Shown here in pieces: positions 1 to 11,594 of a stretch of DNA of 64,000 nt (position 1 is the first letter of the stretch; each line of letters opens with the position of its first letter). The notes below the pieces were generated by a model, which had not been told where the DNA came from, ran no database searches, and saw nothing but the letters and a program-made list of their open reading frames with translations. The DNA lies in the NCBI GenBank assembly GCA_904066235.2, contig CAJFCV020000001.1, positions 6,076,001 through 6,140,000 on the forward strand, written 5' to 3'. Origin of the DNA: Bursaphelenchus xylophilus. Lineage: Eukaryota > Nematoda > Chromadorea > Rhabditida > Aphelenchoididae. Position numbers and translations under genes: made by a program.

Positions 1-183
1 CGTCTGATCCCCGGAAAGACCACCAGATACGCTATCTGCGGGGCTCTCCGTGCCATGGTAGGTATTGCAGATGCAGATATTGAAGCATGTGTTTTATTAA
101 TTTTGTTTATATTTTAGGGAGAATCCGACGACTGTATCCTTCGTCTGGCCCAACGTGATGGTTTGATCCCCCAGAACATCTAA
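1..183 (+). CDS. rps-21: 40S ribosomal protein S21 (eS21), 3' part
   Basis: This is the C-terminal part of ribosomal protein eS21, a component of the small ribosomal subunit. Exons are 1-57 and 118-183, with a GT-AG intron of 60 nt between them. The frame reads YAICGALRAM then GESDDCILRL, the conserved end of eS21, and stops at TAA 181-183. The 5' part lies outside the window, so start, promoter and full length cannot be judged. Nothing odd is seen in the visible part. The downstream gene runs in the opposite direction, so the two converge about 215 bp apart. Confidence 0.93.
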
Positions 184-398
184 TTTTGTTGAGTTTTTTG
201 TTTATTAAACTTTGATCACATATATTTCGCATTTTTACGAGCTTGAAATTGTTGGTAAAAGTGATTAAGACTTATGGGTGACTAGCTTAGAATTCAAGGA
301 GTTTATGGTATCAATTTTTATTAATCATTTATGTACAAATAATAGGTAGGATGGCACCGGAATTTTCGTCATGTTGGCATTGTTTAACGATGTGTCGG

Positions 399-3300
399 TC
401 ATCGGTCTACTCGTTTTAGGTAGGATTCTCTTAATTGTACCGAATTTGCTTTCGATCGGCACATTTCACAGTCATCATGAGCTTTTTGTAAGAGGAATAA
501 TGATAGTAAGGGAAGGAAGAAGAAAGTCGCAAATATGAAGCTGAATCCAGTTGAAACGAGGAGGAAGATGGCTACCTGGTAAAACGCATGGGTCTTCGAA
601 CATAGCAAAGCAAACCCGGCTAGTCCACTTGAAAGGGCAGCCATGCTAACAGGGCGGGTCGATTTCTCAACCGCCGTTCTGATTCGATGTTCTGGGCAGA
701 GTCTGGAAGATGGAAGAGCAGCCCCGTAATGTAATGTGTAGTCGAAGGAAAGACTGACAGCCAGCACCAGGATTACTGACTCCAGCATTCCAACCTCCCA
801 ACCCATCAAAACTAATGTTCCACTACTACATACCACAATACAAACGATACTGATCATAGCGCAGACAGCTTGTAATCTACAAAAATTTAATATGAATCGA
901 TTTGAAGCTTACCTTAAGATGCTTGCAGCGAATATCAGAACGACCAGGATACTGATGACCACAGACTGCGTTGAATCGGCGATAATAGATCGTTGTAAAT
1001 CGAACCAGGTGGACATCAGTCCCCATTCCGGAGTATACCACATCCCCTTTCGCTGGATGCTATTATCCAATAACTCAAATGATCTCGAAAGATTCCCGAA
1101 ACGATGAGAATACTTTAGCTTTGTAGGCAATAATGCTGTGTATCCGACAAATTCAAATGTTTTGTTGTGATATAGTGGAGTGTCATTGTAGCTTGTAAGG
1201 AGCTGGGATGTGGAAACTCTCATGCAATGGTCCAGATATCGATCTGTGAAGAGATTGTTGTTAACATTGCAACAGATACCACCGGGTTCGCAGGGAATCC
1301 GCTGACTCCAGTCGAGGAATCTGAAAAGGAGAGCACGGTAATTTCAAATTAAAATTTTGAATTTTATCTGCGAAAAATATTATAGAAAGCAAAGACTACT
1401 GTACCTTTCAGGCCAGAATTTGTGTTCGTGTTGTATAAAATACAAGGTCCGAAGTCTTAGAAGAAAGGCGGCCAAGCCTTTCATATCATCCACAGTTGAT
1501 AACTCCATGTCCGGATTGATGGATAATCTCGAGATTTCATGGGAATCAAAGAAGGATGACTGATCTTCCACAGCCACACCCCAAACCAACCGTATTGTCA
1601 AAGGAAGGGCTATCTTTTGCTCGATGAATTCAAACAATCTCTCGGCATTATTGTCATAAAACTCATTCGGATCGGATGCGATGAATAATTGAAGAGGATT
1701 ATATTGAGGTAGATGAAGGCCAGTTACACTCACATAACCACATGTGGCTGTGAGTGAGAAAAGAAGGAGGAGCCAGAGATAACGTGCTCTTAGGATTATA
1801 TTGAGGAGGACGGTTGATAACAAATACGATGTTCGGTCCGTAATTGTGTCATCGATTTGATATACGATGAATTTCCATGGTCTGAAAGCCAGTAGTTATT
1901 AGTTGCTGAATAGGTGTTAAGGTTACTTATATAGAAATGGAGACGGTGTTAGGAAAAATTATTTGATAAATTGCTTTTTTGATAGAAGTTTTAGAAATAG
2001 TACATGATAAAGTTCCTACCGTATTAATTTGTTGGTCAAGGGATCCAGATGACGTCGTTTCAGGATCAGCACTGCCGGCAGGAAAGAGATCAACATGATG
2101 TAATTAAAGATCAGCGTGAAACCAGAAAACAATCCGAAACATCGGAACGCCAGAACAGCCGAGAAGATGTTGAGGAAAAAAGGAACGACCGTCGAGAATT
2201 GAGTCAGGAACATGGTGGAGATGGTGTGATGGAGACATTCCCGGAAGGACTCCGAATCCAGAGAATCAGCCGAATTCGGGAACGATGAGAATAAAAGAAA
2301 AGCACCATCAGATCCAATTGAGATCAGAAGAACAAAGACGATCAGATTCAGAAGAGGAAACTCCACGCTGAAGATACGATAGACGATGGCTGCGGCCAGG
2401 ACTGAGGCCAGAAGCTGGACGATACAAGCCAAGCAATAAGTGATGGAACGAGTGTAAAATACAACCAAAGAGATTACAAGAGCCCCGGCTACGAGAGTGT
2501 ACTTAGAATCTGCGATTGCTGCTTCTAATAACAGGTCTCTCTTCACATCGAGTAGAGTTCCTGAAACGTCATAGTTGAGTTTTTTTTATTCTCAGTATGC
2601 GAATTACAATGGATCTTACCTTTTATCACATATTGGTCTGTACTCATATTCCTCAACGCTTCCTGCAGATTGACGAAATCCATTAATCGCACCGGATATC
2701 CTTGAAGTTGATAGGAAGTATAAGTGAATACAGGAAGAAAAGAATTGATATACAATGGCCGGGCCGTTAAATCCTTGGGCAATATTCGATAGAAGAGATC
2801 GAACATCATTTGAGTGGAACAATTGGCAGGGACCAGTTGAGGATTACATTCCCTGCATTCCACCATTGCCAGCGGCTGCTGTTCGATCTGGTTTTGCCGG
2901 ACTCTCTCCAAACATTCCCTGCGACAATCGATGATCTCACTACGGTATTCGGCACAAAAATTGATGAGACTTTTAACTTTTACAATATCCTCTGACTTGA
3001 TGTAAGTGCAATTAATCTGCTCCACAGGGGAAACGCAGGCCACATAATTGGGGAAATGCCAGATATTCCGATGAGGTGTGATCTGATCGAATGGCTGAAG
3101 AGCGGGCCTTAATTGATCATTCATTTGACACATCTCAGTTAAGAATTTGGATGAAAAAAGCCATTCAAAACTGGGGACGGAGACGATGACTTGGGCCAGA
3201 TAATCCACTAAAAGTACTTTCATGTTATAATATAAGTTGTTTTAATTTACATTTTTAAATCTTCACTTACTGGCTGGGACTGGTTGCTGATAGCAGGCAA

Positions 3301-3640
3301 TACTTCCAAGACTGTTAAAGAGATCATCAGCCCAGCCTCTTTTTATTCTTGAAGTTGTATCGACAACAACACGACTCCCCTTAAGTAGAAATGGCTGTAA
3401 TTGACTCCATCCAATCCGAGGCAACGAGTAGACCGTTCCTCTTGTATTAAAACCCTTTTCTGGATTACTATCCAACCTCAAAGGGAACAGATACAGGAGG
3501 GTTGAAGGTAATATAAGGAAGGTCCATAGACTGAGGAACAGGACCGTCCAGGGATAAAAGAAGATGAAGTCCGAGTAGGAGTAATACCAACGATGCTTCG
3601 ATGAGGAACTGGAAGTTACTGTAGACAAAGGCCGAACCAT
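399..3640 (-). CDS. Dispatched/CHE-14-like sterol-sensing membrane transporter
   Basis: This is a polytopic RND-superfamily protein of the Patched/Dispatched type. Exons on the minus strand are 3271-3640, 2620-3207, 2020-2560, 1405-1881, 913-1320 and 399-876. Their phases add to 954 codons including the stop. Residues about 33-55 form the first membrane span, followed by a long cysteine-containing extracellular loop. A first sterol-sensing-like bundle carries LISIGSDGAF, a variant of the GxDD motif seen in this superfamily. A second bundle holds SFDYTLHYGAAL and MAALSSGLAG, which resemble the second half of Dispatched. In nematodes the Dispatched relative CHE-14 acts in apical secretion in epithelia; assigning that role here is inference. 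Patched-related (PTR) proteins are the main alternative, but the second-half motifs fit Dispatched better. Confidence 0.8.
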
Positions 3641-4466
3641 TTAGCTTTCATTGCCTCAGGGCAGATGGCGGATCCAGAATGAAATTAAAACTTTTTTGGC
3701 GAAAGGGAAAATGAAATAAAAAAACGGGCGATCCAGGTAAGGGGGGGGGCGACAGGAATGACGGGGATGTTCAAATGGCGGGCGAGGGGCGGCGGCATGC
3801 GCTCGTCGGCTTGTCGATCCGTGAATTTCTTTTTCGGGTCAGGAAGAGAGAAAAAAGTCCGATTGCCTCTGGGGCGCATCTTTCCGAGGTACCCGTCAAA
3901 AGGCCTTGAGGCTTTCAATGGGAGCGCGATCTGGCTCAGATGAAGTCAACTGGGAAATCCGGCTTTTCATGGAATCAGATAAACATACATATGTCTGTCG
4001 ATGACAAAAACGGCATTGGGCAGAGACAATACTAGGATTACATGCTGATATTAGAGTATGCAGTTGACTTTGTTACGCTAAGCAAAACAAAAAAATATTC
4101 AAAAACGTTTACGCTTTATTCCCCAATTATAACAGTATACTGTTATAATTGATCATACTCCAGTATGATTAAAATCAAAAAGCAAAGATGGACTACTGTA
4201 TGATCTTCCTCATGGTAAACACCGAATTACAAAACGCTCAGAATTTGTCGACAATGAAAAAAAGCCGCGGATGGGTGGGATGATATTATATTACACAGGT
4301 TTTTCGTCATCCATCGCCTCCGAACACTTGAGAATACGTCGATCCCTTCAGAATCTCTTAAGCCTCTTCGCCCCCCTTCATTTGCATGTCAAACCGGCTT
4401 TCTTCCCATACGAAATATTCGATTTATTTTTGAATAAAAATACGATCTCCCGTCGTCAGAAAGTCC
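3641..4466. other. Intergenic region with tandem palindromes
   Basis: This stretch lies between the Dispatched-like start and the 3' end of the first receptor subunit. No convincing gene is seen. It probably holds the promoter of the Dispatched-like gene. A G-run lies near 3745 and two adjacent palindromes lie at 4124-4169, listed separately. Confidence 0.5.
4124..4169. repeat. Perfect 28-bp palindrome plus adjacent 8-bp-arm hairpin
   Basis: Bases 4124-4151 form a perfect inverted repeat centred on GTATAC, with arms CAATTATAACAGTA. Immediately after it, 4152-4169 has arms ATCATACT and AGTATGAT separated by CC. Both lie in noncoding sequence about 0.5 kb upstream of the Dispatched-like start codon. 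They could form cruciforms or bind dimeric factors; no function is shown. Confidence 0.7.
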
Positions 4467-7400
4467 TCAAGGGATGAGCTCTTGTTCGGCGGACTTGGTG
4501 AGCCGTTCGATGACGGCAGTCTGGTTCACGTATTCGAATACGTTGGGGGCGCTAAGCAGAATCCCCATCGAACCACCCACCGTCACGGCGAAGAAGACGT
4601 ACAATAACAATCGGTCGATTACCATTGCCACGTATTTCCATTCATCTTTTATCTGCAAAGGGAATACAATTAGAGGGCCAGTAATGCTTTTGAATCGCGC
4701 TTTTTACGGCTTGGCACACGGAATCCCCACTAAATTTCTTCGTCTGCTGCACCAATAACGACGTGAAAGAGTAATGGTGCTTGAAAACACCAAATCGCGT
4801 TTCAAAAGTAGCTGTGCTGGCCCTTTAACGTGACCGGACTACCTTTTTATAACGATTGACTCGTTTGAGATGTTGAGTGATGTAATCCACGGCGTCCATG
4901 GCTTTGATTGCTTCTTCGCTTAGCATCTCGTTGAACTCGGCCTTATAATCATTCAGCTTTCTGTTTAAGGCTGTCTCAACATGAGGCAGAAGATCATGGC
5001 GATGACAATGAGGATGATGACTGACCTAAAAAAAGTTGATTTTCGAGTAAGGATGACTGCACAATATTCCATTTTACAAACAAATGTGGGCATATTCTAC
5101 CTTGGGTTTTGACATCTCAATGAATTCCCCGGGCACATAATTGACTTTCCCAAAAGATTTCTTTTGTGTGTTTTGCAGATTCTCAATATTTGGACGTCTC
5201 ATACACAAAAACAATGGCATGTATTGCAAGAAGATACGCTTCACCCAAATCGGCATTGTATGAGTTGTTGGGCCTCGGAAATAGATGTTGATAATGACCA
5301 CAGTAACTAGAATGGTGACTATATTCAGACAAAAGGTCGTCAATAAATATTTGGCCATCAATGGGATTGTGGAAGATGTGGGAGGGAGGATTTTGGAGAC
5401 GAGGAGGAGGAAAACCACCAAAGCCAAAAGGATGGAGATGGATAATGTGATCTTCTCATCGGCCTCGGCTGGGAGGTAGAACACCATCATACTTAAAAAG
5501 GCCATCAGAACTGTGGGGATGATCAGGATTACTGTGTAAAACAATGTTTTTCTGAAGAATCAATTATTATTTTTTTAAAAGTCACAGTAAACATACCGTC
5601 TTATTTTAATCTGATATGCAATTTTGCTCTTTTCCTGGATCAATTCCCCCGGCACTTCCATCACATCCCAGATCCCTGAGGGCGAGTAATCATTTAATTC
5701 CACCTGTCGTTTCCCCATCAAATATTTGATTGTGACTTCGTGCTGGTTGAATGTCCAAGATCCAAAAATCATGGCACAAGTTTGTTCGTCGAAGGGAAAA
5801 AACTCCACGTCGATTGTGCAGGAGCTCTTGTAGATGGCTGGAGGAACCCAAAGCATCTCTCCAGTGTGTTCTACTACCACATTCGAGTAAAATGAAACTT
5901 CGTAGTTTCCATCAGCGCTATAAAAAACAACTATACCTTACAGATCAAACTCACTTGTTGAAAAGTACGATATCCGGTAGCCAAACTTTGTCCGGAGGCA
6001 CTAAAATAATATTTCTGATACATATAAGGATGGTGACATACGCATCAAATCGGGTGTCGCGGCCAGAAATTCTGTTAGGCCTCTAGAAAAGAAATGCGCA
6101 ATTCTTGTCTGAGCAGAGAAAAAAAGAAAAAAATCTCCACAGGGAGAGAGCAGGAATTTGCGCAATATTACACAATGTTATTCAACAGAGAAGAAATTGC
6201 GGTTTCTGGCCACGACATTGGATTTGATGCGTACGTATGTCACCATCTTTATATAATTGTAATAATTTTATAAACAGCCTTTCATTTGATACAAAGAATG
6301 CGTTTTATAAATTAATTGTAAATCTAATCATTTTTGACTTTATCTTTTTTTTGTCTACATGATGGCTTCCAAACTTATGTAAAGTATTTCTCCGCCACTA
6401 ATGCACCAATTTTTATGAAATACTAGTCGCGGCAAAAAGTCCTTAGAATTTTCTGCGACTCCGCACTGTGCATTCACCCGAAAACACATTTTGCACTGTG
6501 CAATTTTGTTGATTTTGCCTTATTGTCGCGCGCGATTCCCGTTTTTCGCAGCGACAAATCAACATTTCGGAGGCCGCGAAAAATTCTAAGGACTTTTTGC
6601 CGCGACTAGTACCAAATTGAAGCTGAGGCCCCCCTTTGTTTGTCCAAATATGGCGGGCCCAAGTTTATGGAGGCCATTATACTGACAATTATACTGACGT
6701 TTTCATTCCAAATTTTGGAGCCCGAAATGGGTGAAACTTAGAAAATGTTTGCAATGATTTCCAACTGAGTTTATCGGACTTGGAAAATATTCGAGTCTTT
6801 GGCTAATACGGGAAGTACCCCAAGATTTTCTTTAAATTTGCACACACGTCGGGCATTGACTAAATATCAATTCCTGAAAGTTTTAGCTCGTGCTTTGCAA
6901 GCGCCACCGACATATTGAACCGTTTTTGCCGCGGAGAGAGTACGCCTAACGCGGAGAGCGGTCCGAGAAAAAACACTTTTTAGCCATAACTTTGGCAGTT
7001 TCGTGCGGAAAAAAATGATTTTTTGTGGAACCATTACCCTTTACGGTAGAAATAGGTATGCAACTTTTCGTGCCGAAATTCGGCAAAAAGTCCTAAATTT
7101 TCCCCGACTTTCGATCTAAAAATCTCAGCGGTTTCTGCAAAGCGCGAGCTACGATTCTCGCATATATTTTAGAAAAAATTATTCGAAATCTATGCCAAGT
7201 TTCATCAAAATCTGAGCGTCGCACAAGAAGCTAGCTGGTCAAACAATTTTACAACATTTGATATAAATATGTTAGGCCAGCACCAAATGAAGGACACCAT
7301 TTTATTTTATAATTCACTTAAACCTACGTCTGACAGTTTGAATTCCCCCATATTTCCGTGGATCCCACCTCATTTGATAATCAGTCCATCTCTAAAACGT

Positions 7401-7615
7401 GTTATTGTGAGAGTTACAGGTCCTTACCATTGTCGGCCACACGTTTGTTTGCATGATTTGATTTTTTTCGTCGACACTGATCAATAAAACCATGGCCAAA
7501 CTAAAAGATATCTCCACAGGAGTGGAAGTGCTGTTAGGAACGGGACGGACCAGGGAATTGTACCCCTTGAAGATGTCCATCATCAACCTCTCTTCCTCAT
7601 CCGAACAAGAAACAT
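4467..7615 (-). CDS. Non-alpha nicotinic acetylcholine receptor subunit (ACR-3/UNC-29 type), first exon not found
   Basis: This is a Cys-loop ligand-gated ion channel subunit of the nematode levamisole-receptor class. Exons are 7428-7615, 7328-7391, 5955-6000, 5597-5917, 5101-5551, 4843-5025 and 4467-4652, with consistent phases. The ligand-binding domain has a Cys-loop with FPFDEQTC. Loop C runs into [10 protein letters not shown] without vicinal cysteines, so the subunit is non-alpha. M1-M3 follow, with KILPPTSSTIPLMAKY before M3, then a cytoplasmic loop and M4 from WKYVAMVIDR. The first visible exon begins in mid-codon behind an acceptor, so the signal-peptide exon should lie upstream. I could not find it in 7616-8462, which is filled by transposon-like repeats. 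The intron 6001-7327 carries two inverted-repeat elements. In C. elegans acr-2 and acr-3 are adjacent in the same order, which suggests but does not prove that this is the acr-3 counterpart. Confidence 0.88.
6021..6254. repeat. Imperfect inverted repeat in receptor intron
   Basis: The left arm near 6021-6075 (GGTGACATACGCATCAAAT, then GGCCAGAAA) is matched in reverse by 6201-6254. The arms are about 50 bp with a few differences and the spacer is about 125 bp. It lies just inside the large intron, next to the splice acceptor at 6001. It is likely a decayed MITE or foldback; target duplications are not clear. Confidence 0.6.
6421..6611. mobile_element. TA-flanked MITE, Tc1/mariner-like ends
   Basis: Terminal inverted repeats of about 35 bp start CTAGTCGCGGCAAAAAGTCC at 6423 and return in reverse complement up to 6609. 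TA dinucleotides flank both sides (6421-6422 and 6610-6611). There is no coding capacity. The TA duplication and short length fit a non-autonomous Tc1/mariner-type element. It sits in the large intron of the receptor gene. Confidence 0.75.
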
Positions 7616-7674
7616 CTAAAAACGAAATGACCCGTTAATTTATATTGTTTAAGCCAGAGGATGATGGTTGATGT

Positions 7675-7828
7675 CAGTCTGTCGGAAAAATAGTGGTGGG
7701 TCGTCGCAGCAAAATTTTTCGCCCGTTGAAAAAAGGCTGCACCAATTTCCAGCTGCGGCTAGCCGCCGCAAAGCGGTGATGGGCGATTCCAAGGCGCGAC
7801 ATTCCACCACTATTTGCCGGACAGACTG
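7675..7828. mobile_element. MITE with CAGTCTGTC ends, copy 1
   Basis: The ends CAGTCTGTCGGAAAAATAGT and the reverse complement of ACTATTTGCCGGACAGACTG form about 30-bp terminal inverted repeats. The interior (AGCTGCGGCTAGC, then GCAAAGCGGTGATGGGCGA) reappears at 53682-53808 in this window, so it belongs to a dispersed family. It is noncoding and lies upstream of the first visible exon of the ACR-3-like gene. Confidence 0.7.
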
Positions 7829-7873
7829 CTACTATACAAATACAAATTCGAATAAGGGAAGTCATTTATTTTA

Positions 7874-8442
7874 CAAGGAAAGTACTTCTATGGGGTGTGG
7901 AATTACCGGTCGAGATATATATCAAAAAATCCGCAAAAATTTTCTGATTCAGAATATATATAAATTAGCTGCCTAATTTTGGTCTGATGACATGTTTTTG
8001 TCCTCAGAAGTTTTCTCGCGACACAATGCAAGGGTCTTTTTGACCGTGTTTTTACCAATAAAAAAATTTTGTTTTGTGCTAAAATAAATTTTGAGGCCTT
8101 GACAAGCCTTAAAATATCAAATTGGATTACAACTACACCTTAAAAGTAGTTCCAATGTAAAAATGGGTTCTGGTGTGGCAAAAGGAATCGAACCCGTCCC
8201 CTTCGGATTCCCATTCTAGCGCTCTAACCACTCGGCCACACCGCTCTCTTCCGACGGAAGAGACCGAGCTCGCTTTTGTTGCCGCAGATTTTTTCCTCGA
8301 GAAATACATTTATTGATAAAACTCGTTAATAGACCAAAATTAGGCAGCTAATTTTTATATATTCTGAATCAGAAAATTTTTGCGAATTTTTTGATATATA
8401 TCTTGACCGGTAATTCCACACCCCATAGAAGTACTTTCCTTG
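7874..8442. mobile_element. TTA-flanked MITE with 112-bp terminal inverted repeats, PIF/Harbinger-like
   Basis: The arm starting CAAGGAAAGTACTTCTATGG at 7874 returns in reverse complement up to 8442. About 112 bp match with only about three differences, so insertion looks recent. TTA flanks both sides (7871-7873 and 8443-8445), a target duplication typical of PIF/Harbinger elements. No transposase frame is present. The interior carries a tRNA-like unit at 8172-8242. The element lies between two receptor genes, in the space expected to hold the missing first exon of the downstream one. Confidence 0.8.
8172..8242 (-). pseudogene. tRNA-like segment (Ser/Leu-class look) inside the MITE
   Basis: Read on the minus strand, the 71-nt unit begins GGTGTGGC and ends GCCACACC, a perfect 8-bp acceptor-like stem. 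It has an A-box-like TGGCCGAGTGG and a perfect B-box-like GGTTCGATTCC. The anticodon arm does not pair and the T stem is imperfect, so I call it a degenerate tRNA-derived sequence. The internal Pol III promoter elements look intact, so it may still be transcribed. Confidence 0.6.
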
Positions 8443-8462
8443 TTAGACATTTTTTCAAATAT

Positions 8463-10586
8463 CTATGAGAATCCAGACTCGGCGTCCATTCTGCTTTCGG
8501 CGATTAATCTCTTGATAACTTCATGCTGATCGACGTAATCGAAGACATGAGGAGCCGAGAAGATGATCCCAATAGTCCCGCCGAATGTGATTCCAAAGAA
8601 TATCAGCAACAGCAGACGATCTATCACCATAGCGATATACTTCCAGTCATCGCGGACCTAAATTTAGTATCGTAATTATATATGTGTGTACTATATGTAA
8701 TCACCACAAAATTCAGAGGAATTTTCGAACATTATACATGTCATCAAACGTTGCGAAACCTACCTTTTTGTCGCTCATCTCACATTTCATATGTTCAGCG
8801 ATAAAAGCGATGCTCTCAACGGTCGTTTGGAGGTCCTGACTCATCCTCTGTTCATGTCCAAATTCCGCGTTTTTCTGATCCATATTCATCTTCGGACCAA
8901 ATGTATATTTCCCGCTTAGGAGATCTTCTGCTGCCTCTCTTACTTTCCGTCGGTCCACCACCTCTTCCGGCGGCGGGGGAGGTCTTCTGAGAGCTGAAAA
9001 AGTCCGTCCTTTGGCTCTCCGGGCTTGGCAATTGTGATGATGCTTGCCAACAAGAGGACGACGACGACGCCCAACATCAGTGAACGGAAGGATAGTCGCC
9101 GTTATTGAGGGCATTATCAAGCCTGGAAGAGAGTTTTTTCAAAATAACTATATCATCCCTGACACAAATACTGATCTATAACAGTACGATCTACTTACTG
9201 GCATCGAAAATCTCTTCTACACAGTACTCCTCAACGAAATATCCGTTGAAAATGGGAATCCTTTCAGGTCTTTTCATCATCAGACATCGCGGAAGGAACT
9301 CCAAAAAGATGACTCTTACTGCATTAGACATGACGGAGGTGGTCGCTGAACGGAAATAGACATTGATGATGACAACAGTCACAACAATAGCCACGATGTT
9401 CAAAATAAATGTGAGCAGGAGGTATTTGGCCATGAGGGGGATTGTATCCGAGGTCGGAGGAAGAATTTTGGAAACAAGTAAGAGGAAAACAACCAGAGCG
9501 AGGAGGATGGAGATGCCCAAAGTTATCTTCTCGGAGCATTCGGCTGGCAAGTAGAACACCATCATGCTCAAGAAGGCCATCAGAACTGTCGGGATGATCA
9601 GGATTACTGTGTAAAACAATGTTTTTCTAAAAGGAGATGACTATATCTTTGTTTTCCCTGCCTTCTGATGACGATCTGGAATTGCATTTTGCTTTTATCT
9701 TGGACCAGAACCCCTGGCGCTTGCATCACATCCCAGATTCCACTGTAACTGTAGTCCTCCAGTTCCACAGCCTTCTTATTCATATACCATTTCAGTTTGA
9801 CTTCGTCAGAGTTATATGTCCACGAGCCGAATATAAGTTGACAAGTCTGTTCATCGAAGGGAAAATATTCAACGTCGATTCGGCAGGAGCTCTTGTAGAT
9901 GGCCGGCGGCACCCACGTGACGTTCCCACGGTAATCCACTTCCACATTGCTATGGTAAGAAACTTCGTAATTGCCGTCGGCACTGGAAGTAAGGGGAAAA
10001 ACAAGGTTATTCAATTTGGACGCCTTCCGCGATCGAAAAAACAAACAAAATGCAAAAAAAGACGCGACAAAATAAATTCTAATCAAAGCCGGAGGTAAAA
10101 AAAATTTTGAAATTCGTTAACTCACTTGTTAAAAAGGACAATGTCAGGTACCCAGACCCGATGGACGGGCACTCTCATACTCTGAAGGCCCCTGTAATCC
10201 GCCGGATTCCAATTAAATTGACAATCATTCCACTTCAATGTCAACCACACATTCGTCTGCATGATCTGATTCTTTTCGTCAACATTGATCAATAAGATCA
10301 TGGCCACTCCAAATTCCACAAAAACAACACTACTATTATGACAAGGGGTTGGGCGAATTAGGTGATTATAGTTCTGGAACATGTCGATGACCAGTCTCTC
10401 CTCATCTTCATTTGCGGGTTTAACGGTTTCTGAACTCTTTCAATCCTCAAAAATATTATTCTTACCAGGCTGTAACTCCTCATCGTATATGGAGTGACCA
10501 TAGCGATCGACCGGCGACCAATCTGTTGTGGACTGAGCAAAGCATCGACATAAAAATAAAGGAAAAAGAATCACTACGGGATTCAT
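8463..10586 (-). CDS. Non-alpha nicotinic acetylcholine receptor subunit (ACR-2/UNC-29 type)
   Basis: This is a complete Cys-loop receptor subunit of 575 residues. Exons are 10466-10586, 10126-10429, 9662-9982, 9199-9626, 8764-9122 and 8463-8657, and the phases add up. It starts with a signal peptide (MNPVVILFPLFLCRCFAQ). The binding domain has VDEKNQIMQTNVW and a Cys-loop with FPFDEQTC. Loop C runs into [10 protein letters not shown] without paired cysteines, so it is non-alpha. M1-M3 are followed by an intracellular loop with a histidine- and arginine-rich stretch and a proline run, then M4 at WKYIAMVIDR. The intron 9627-9661 appears to use a GC donor. The ACR-3-like gene follows on the same strand, which resembles the acr-2/acr-3 pair of C. 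elegans. Gene-level orthology is inferred only. Confidence 0.93.
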
Positions 10587-11594
10587 AACATTGTTTGCGG
10601 AAGACAGTTCTGTTTGCCCTCAGGGTACGGCGCGAAGGGCGGGGTCAAGAATTCCGGGGACGCAGGAAAAACGAATTTCCATTGTCTTGGGCTTCATTTG
10701 AGGCCGTCCCCAGTGACCCTAGAAGAGAATCCTCTTCTGAAACCCTTGGCCACACAACTTTTTACACTTTCCTCGTATCCGAACACGGACATCCTCGGAG
10801 CCATCATCCTCTGACATATCCAAGTTGAAAAGATACTTACAGTAGGACAAGAAGAGGACAATCAGGCAATCCAGTGACATCATGGTCGAACCCGTCTTCT
10901 TCTTGATCCAAAGCTTACTCAGTAATCGAACACGACAGCTATGCCATGGGCATGTCGTTGGACTGGAGTCGGCGATTATTAGAGCCAGATGCGGGGACAA
11001 AGTCTTTGGGGATTCAGACAACCGAATTGGCCGCCGGGAAATAAAGAAAAGGCGGCACTTAACGGCTATCGATCCACCCCGTTTACACAAGCGTGTTTAA
11101 GCCCGCCGGGTATCTGTCACACTTTCCCTTTGTCATGCTTAAGCCCTCCGGGCAAGGCCACCCCCAACTCGAGGGTCAAATAAACACCCGACCATAAGGA
11201 AACAAATTTATAATCTCCTTAGTCTTACTCTTACTTTGTACAAAATGAAAACAAATAGGAAAGATGAGGCAGGAGACCGATCGCCGAGGTCTATGCACTG
11301 TACCCAAGATAAGCTTGGTAGACATCGCGATGGCCGAAGATAAGACCGGAAATTGTGTTGTTAGAACAAAATTTGCGTAAGAATTAGATTATACAGAGGT
11401 TTAAAGACTTTGAAGATACATTTTTATAATAACAACACAGCCCCGGCGATGAAAGAATCGACCGATCAGAGTTAAGATACGTAAAGACACCGCACTTTTG
11501 GTTGAGCTCATTCACAATTAAATACAAGACTGGCTGCACCAGTGCTTAAGAGACAAGAGGTATTTGAAGTTATGGCCTTTAAATGGTCCCTTGG
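10587..11594. other. Intergenic region between receptor genes
   Basis: About 1 kb separates the alpha subunit's 3' end from the start of the ACR-2-like gene. No reading frame with domain features or clean splice sites is seen. It presumably holds the 3' UTR of the alpha gene and the promoter or 5' UTR of the next gene. Confidence 0.5.

Noticed and set aside
7674..7865. Signal-peptide-like start (MTSLIRICICIVAV) that could be the missing ACR-3-like first exon
   Set aside because: It lies mostly inside a dispersed MITE and I found no donor giving the phase required at 7615. It is not excluded but not supported.
8172..8242. Functional tRNA gene
   Set aside because: The acceptor stem and boxes are good but the anticodon stem does not pair and the T stem is imperfect, so it is called tRNA-like only.
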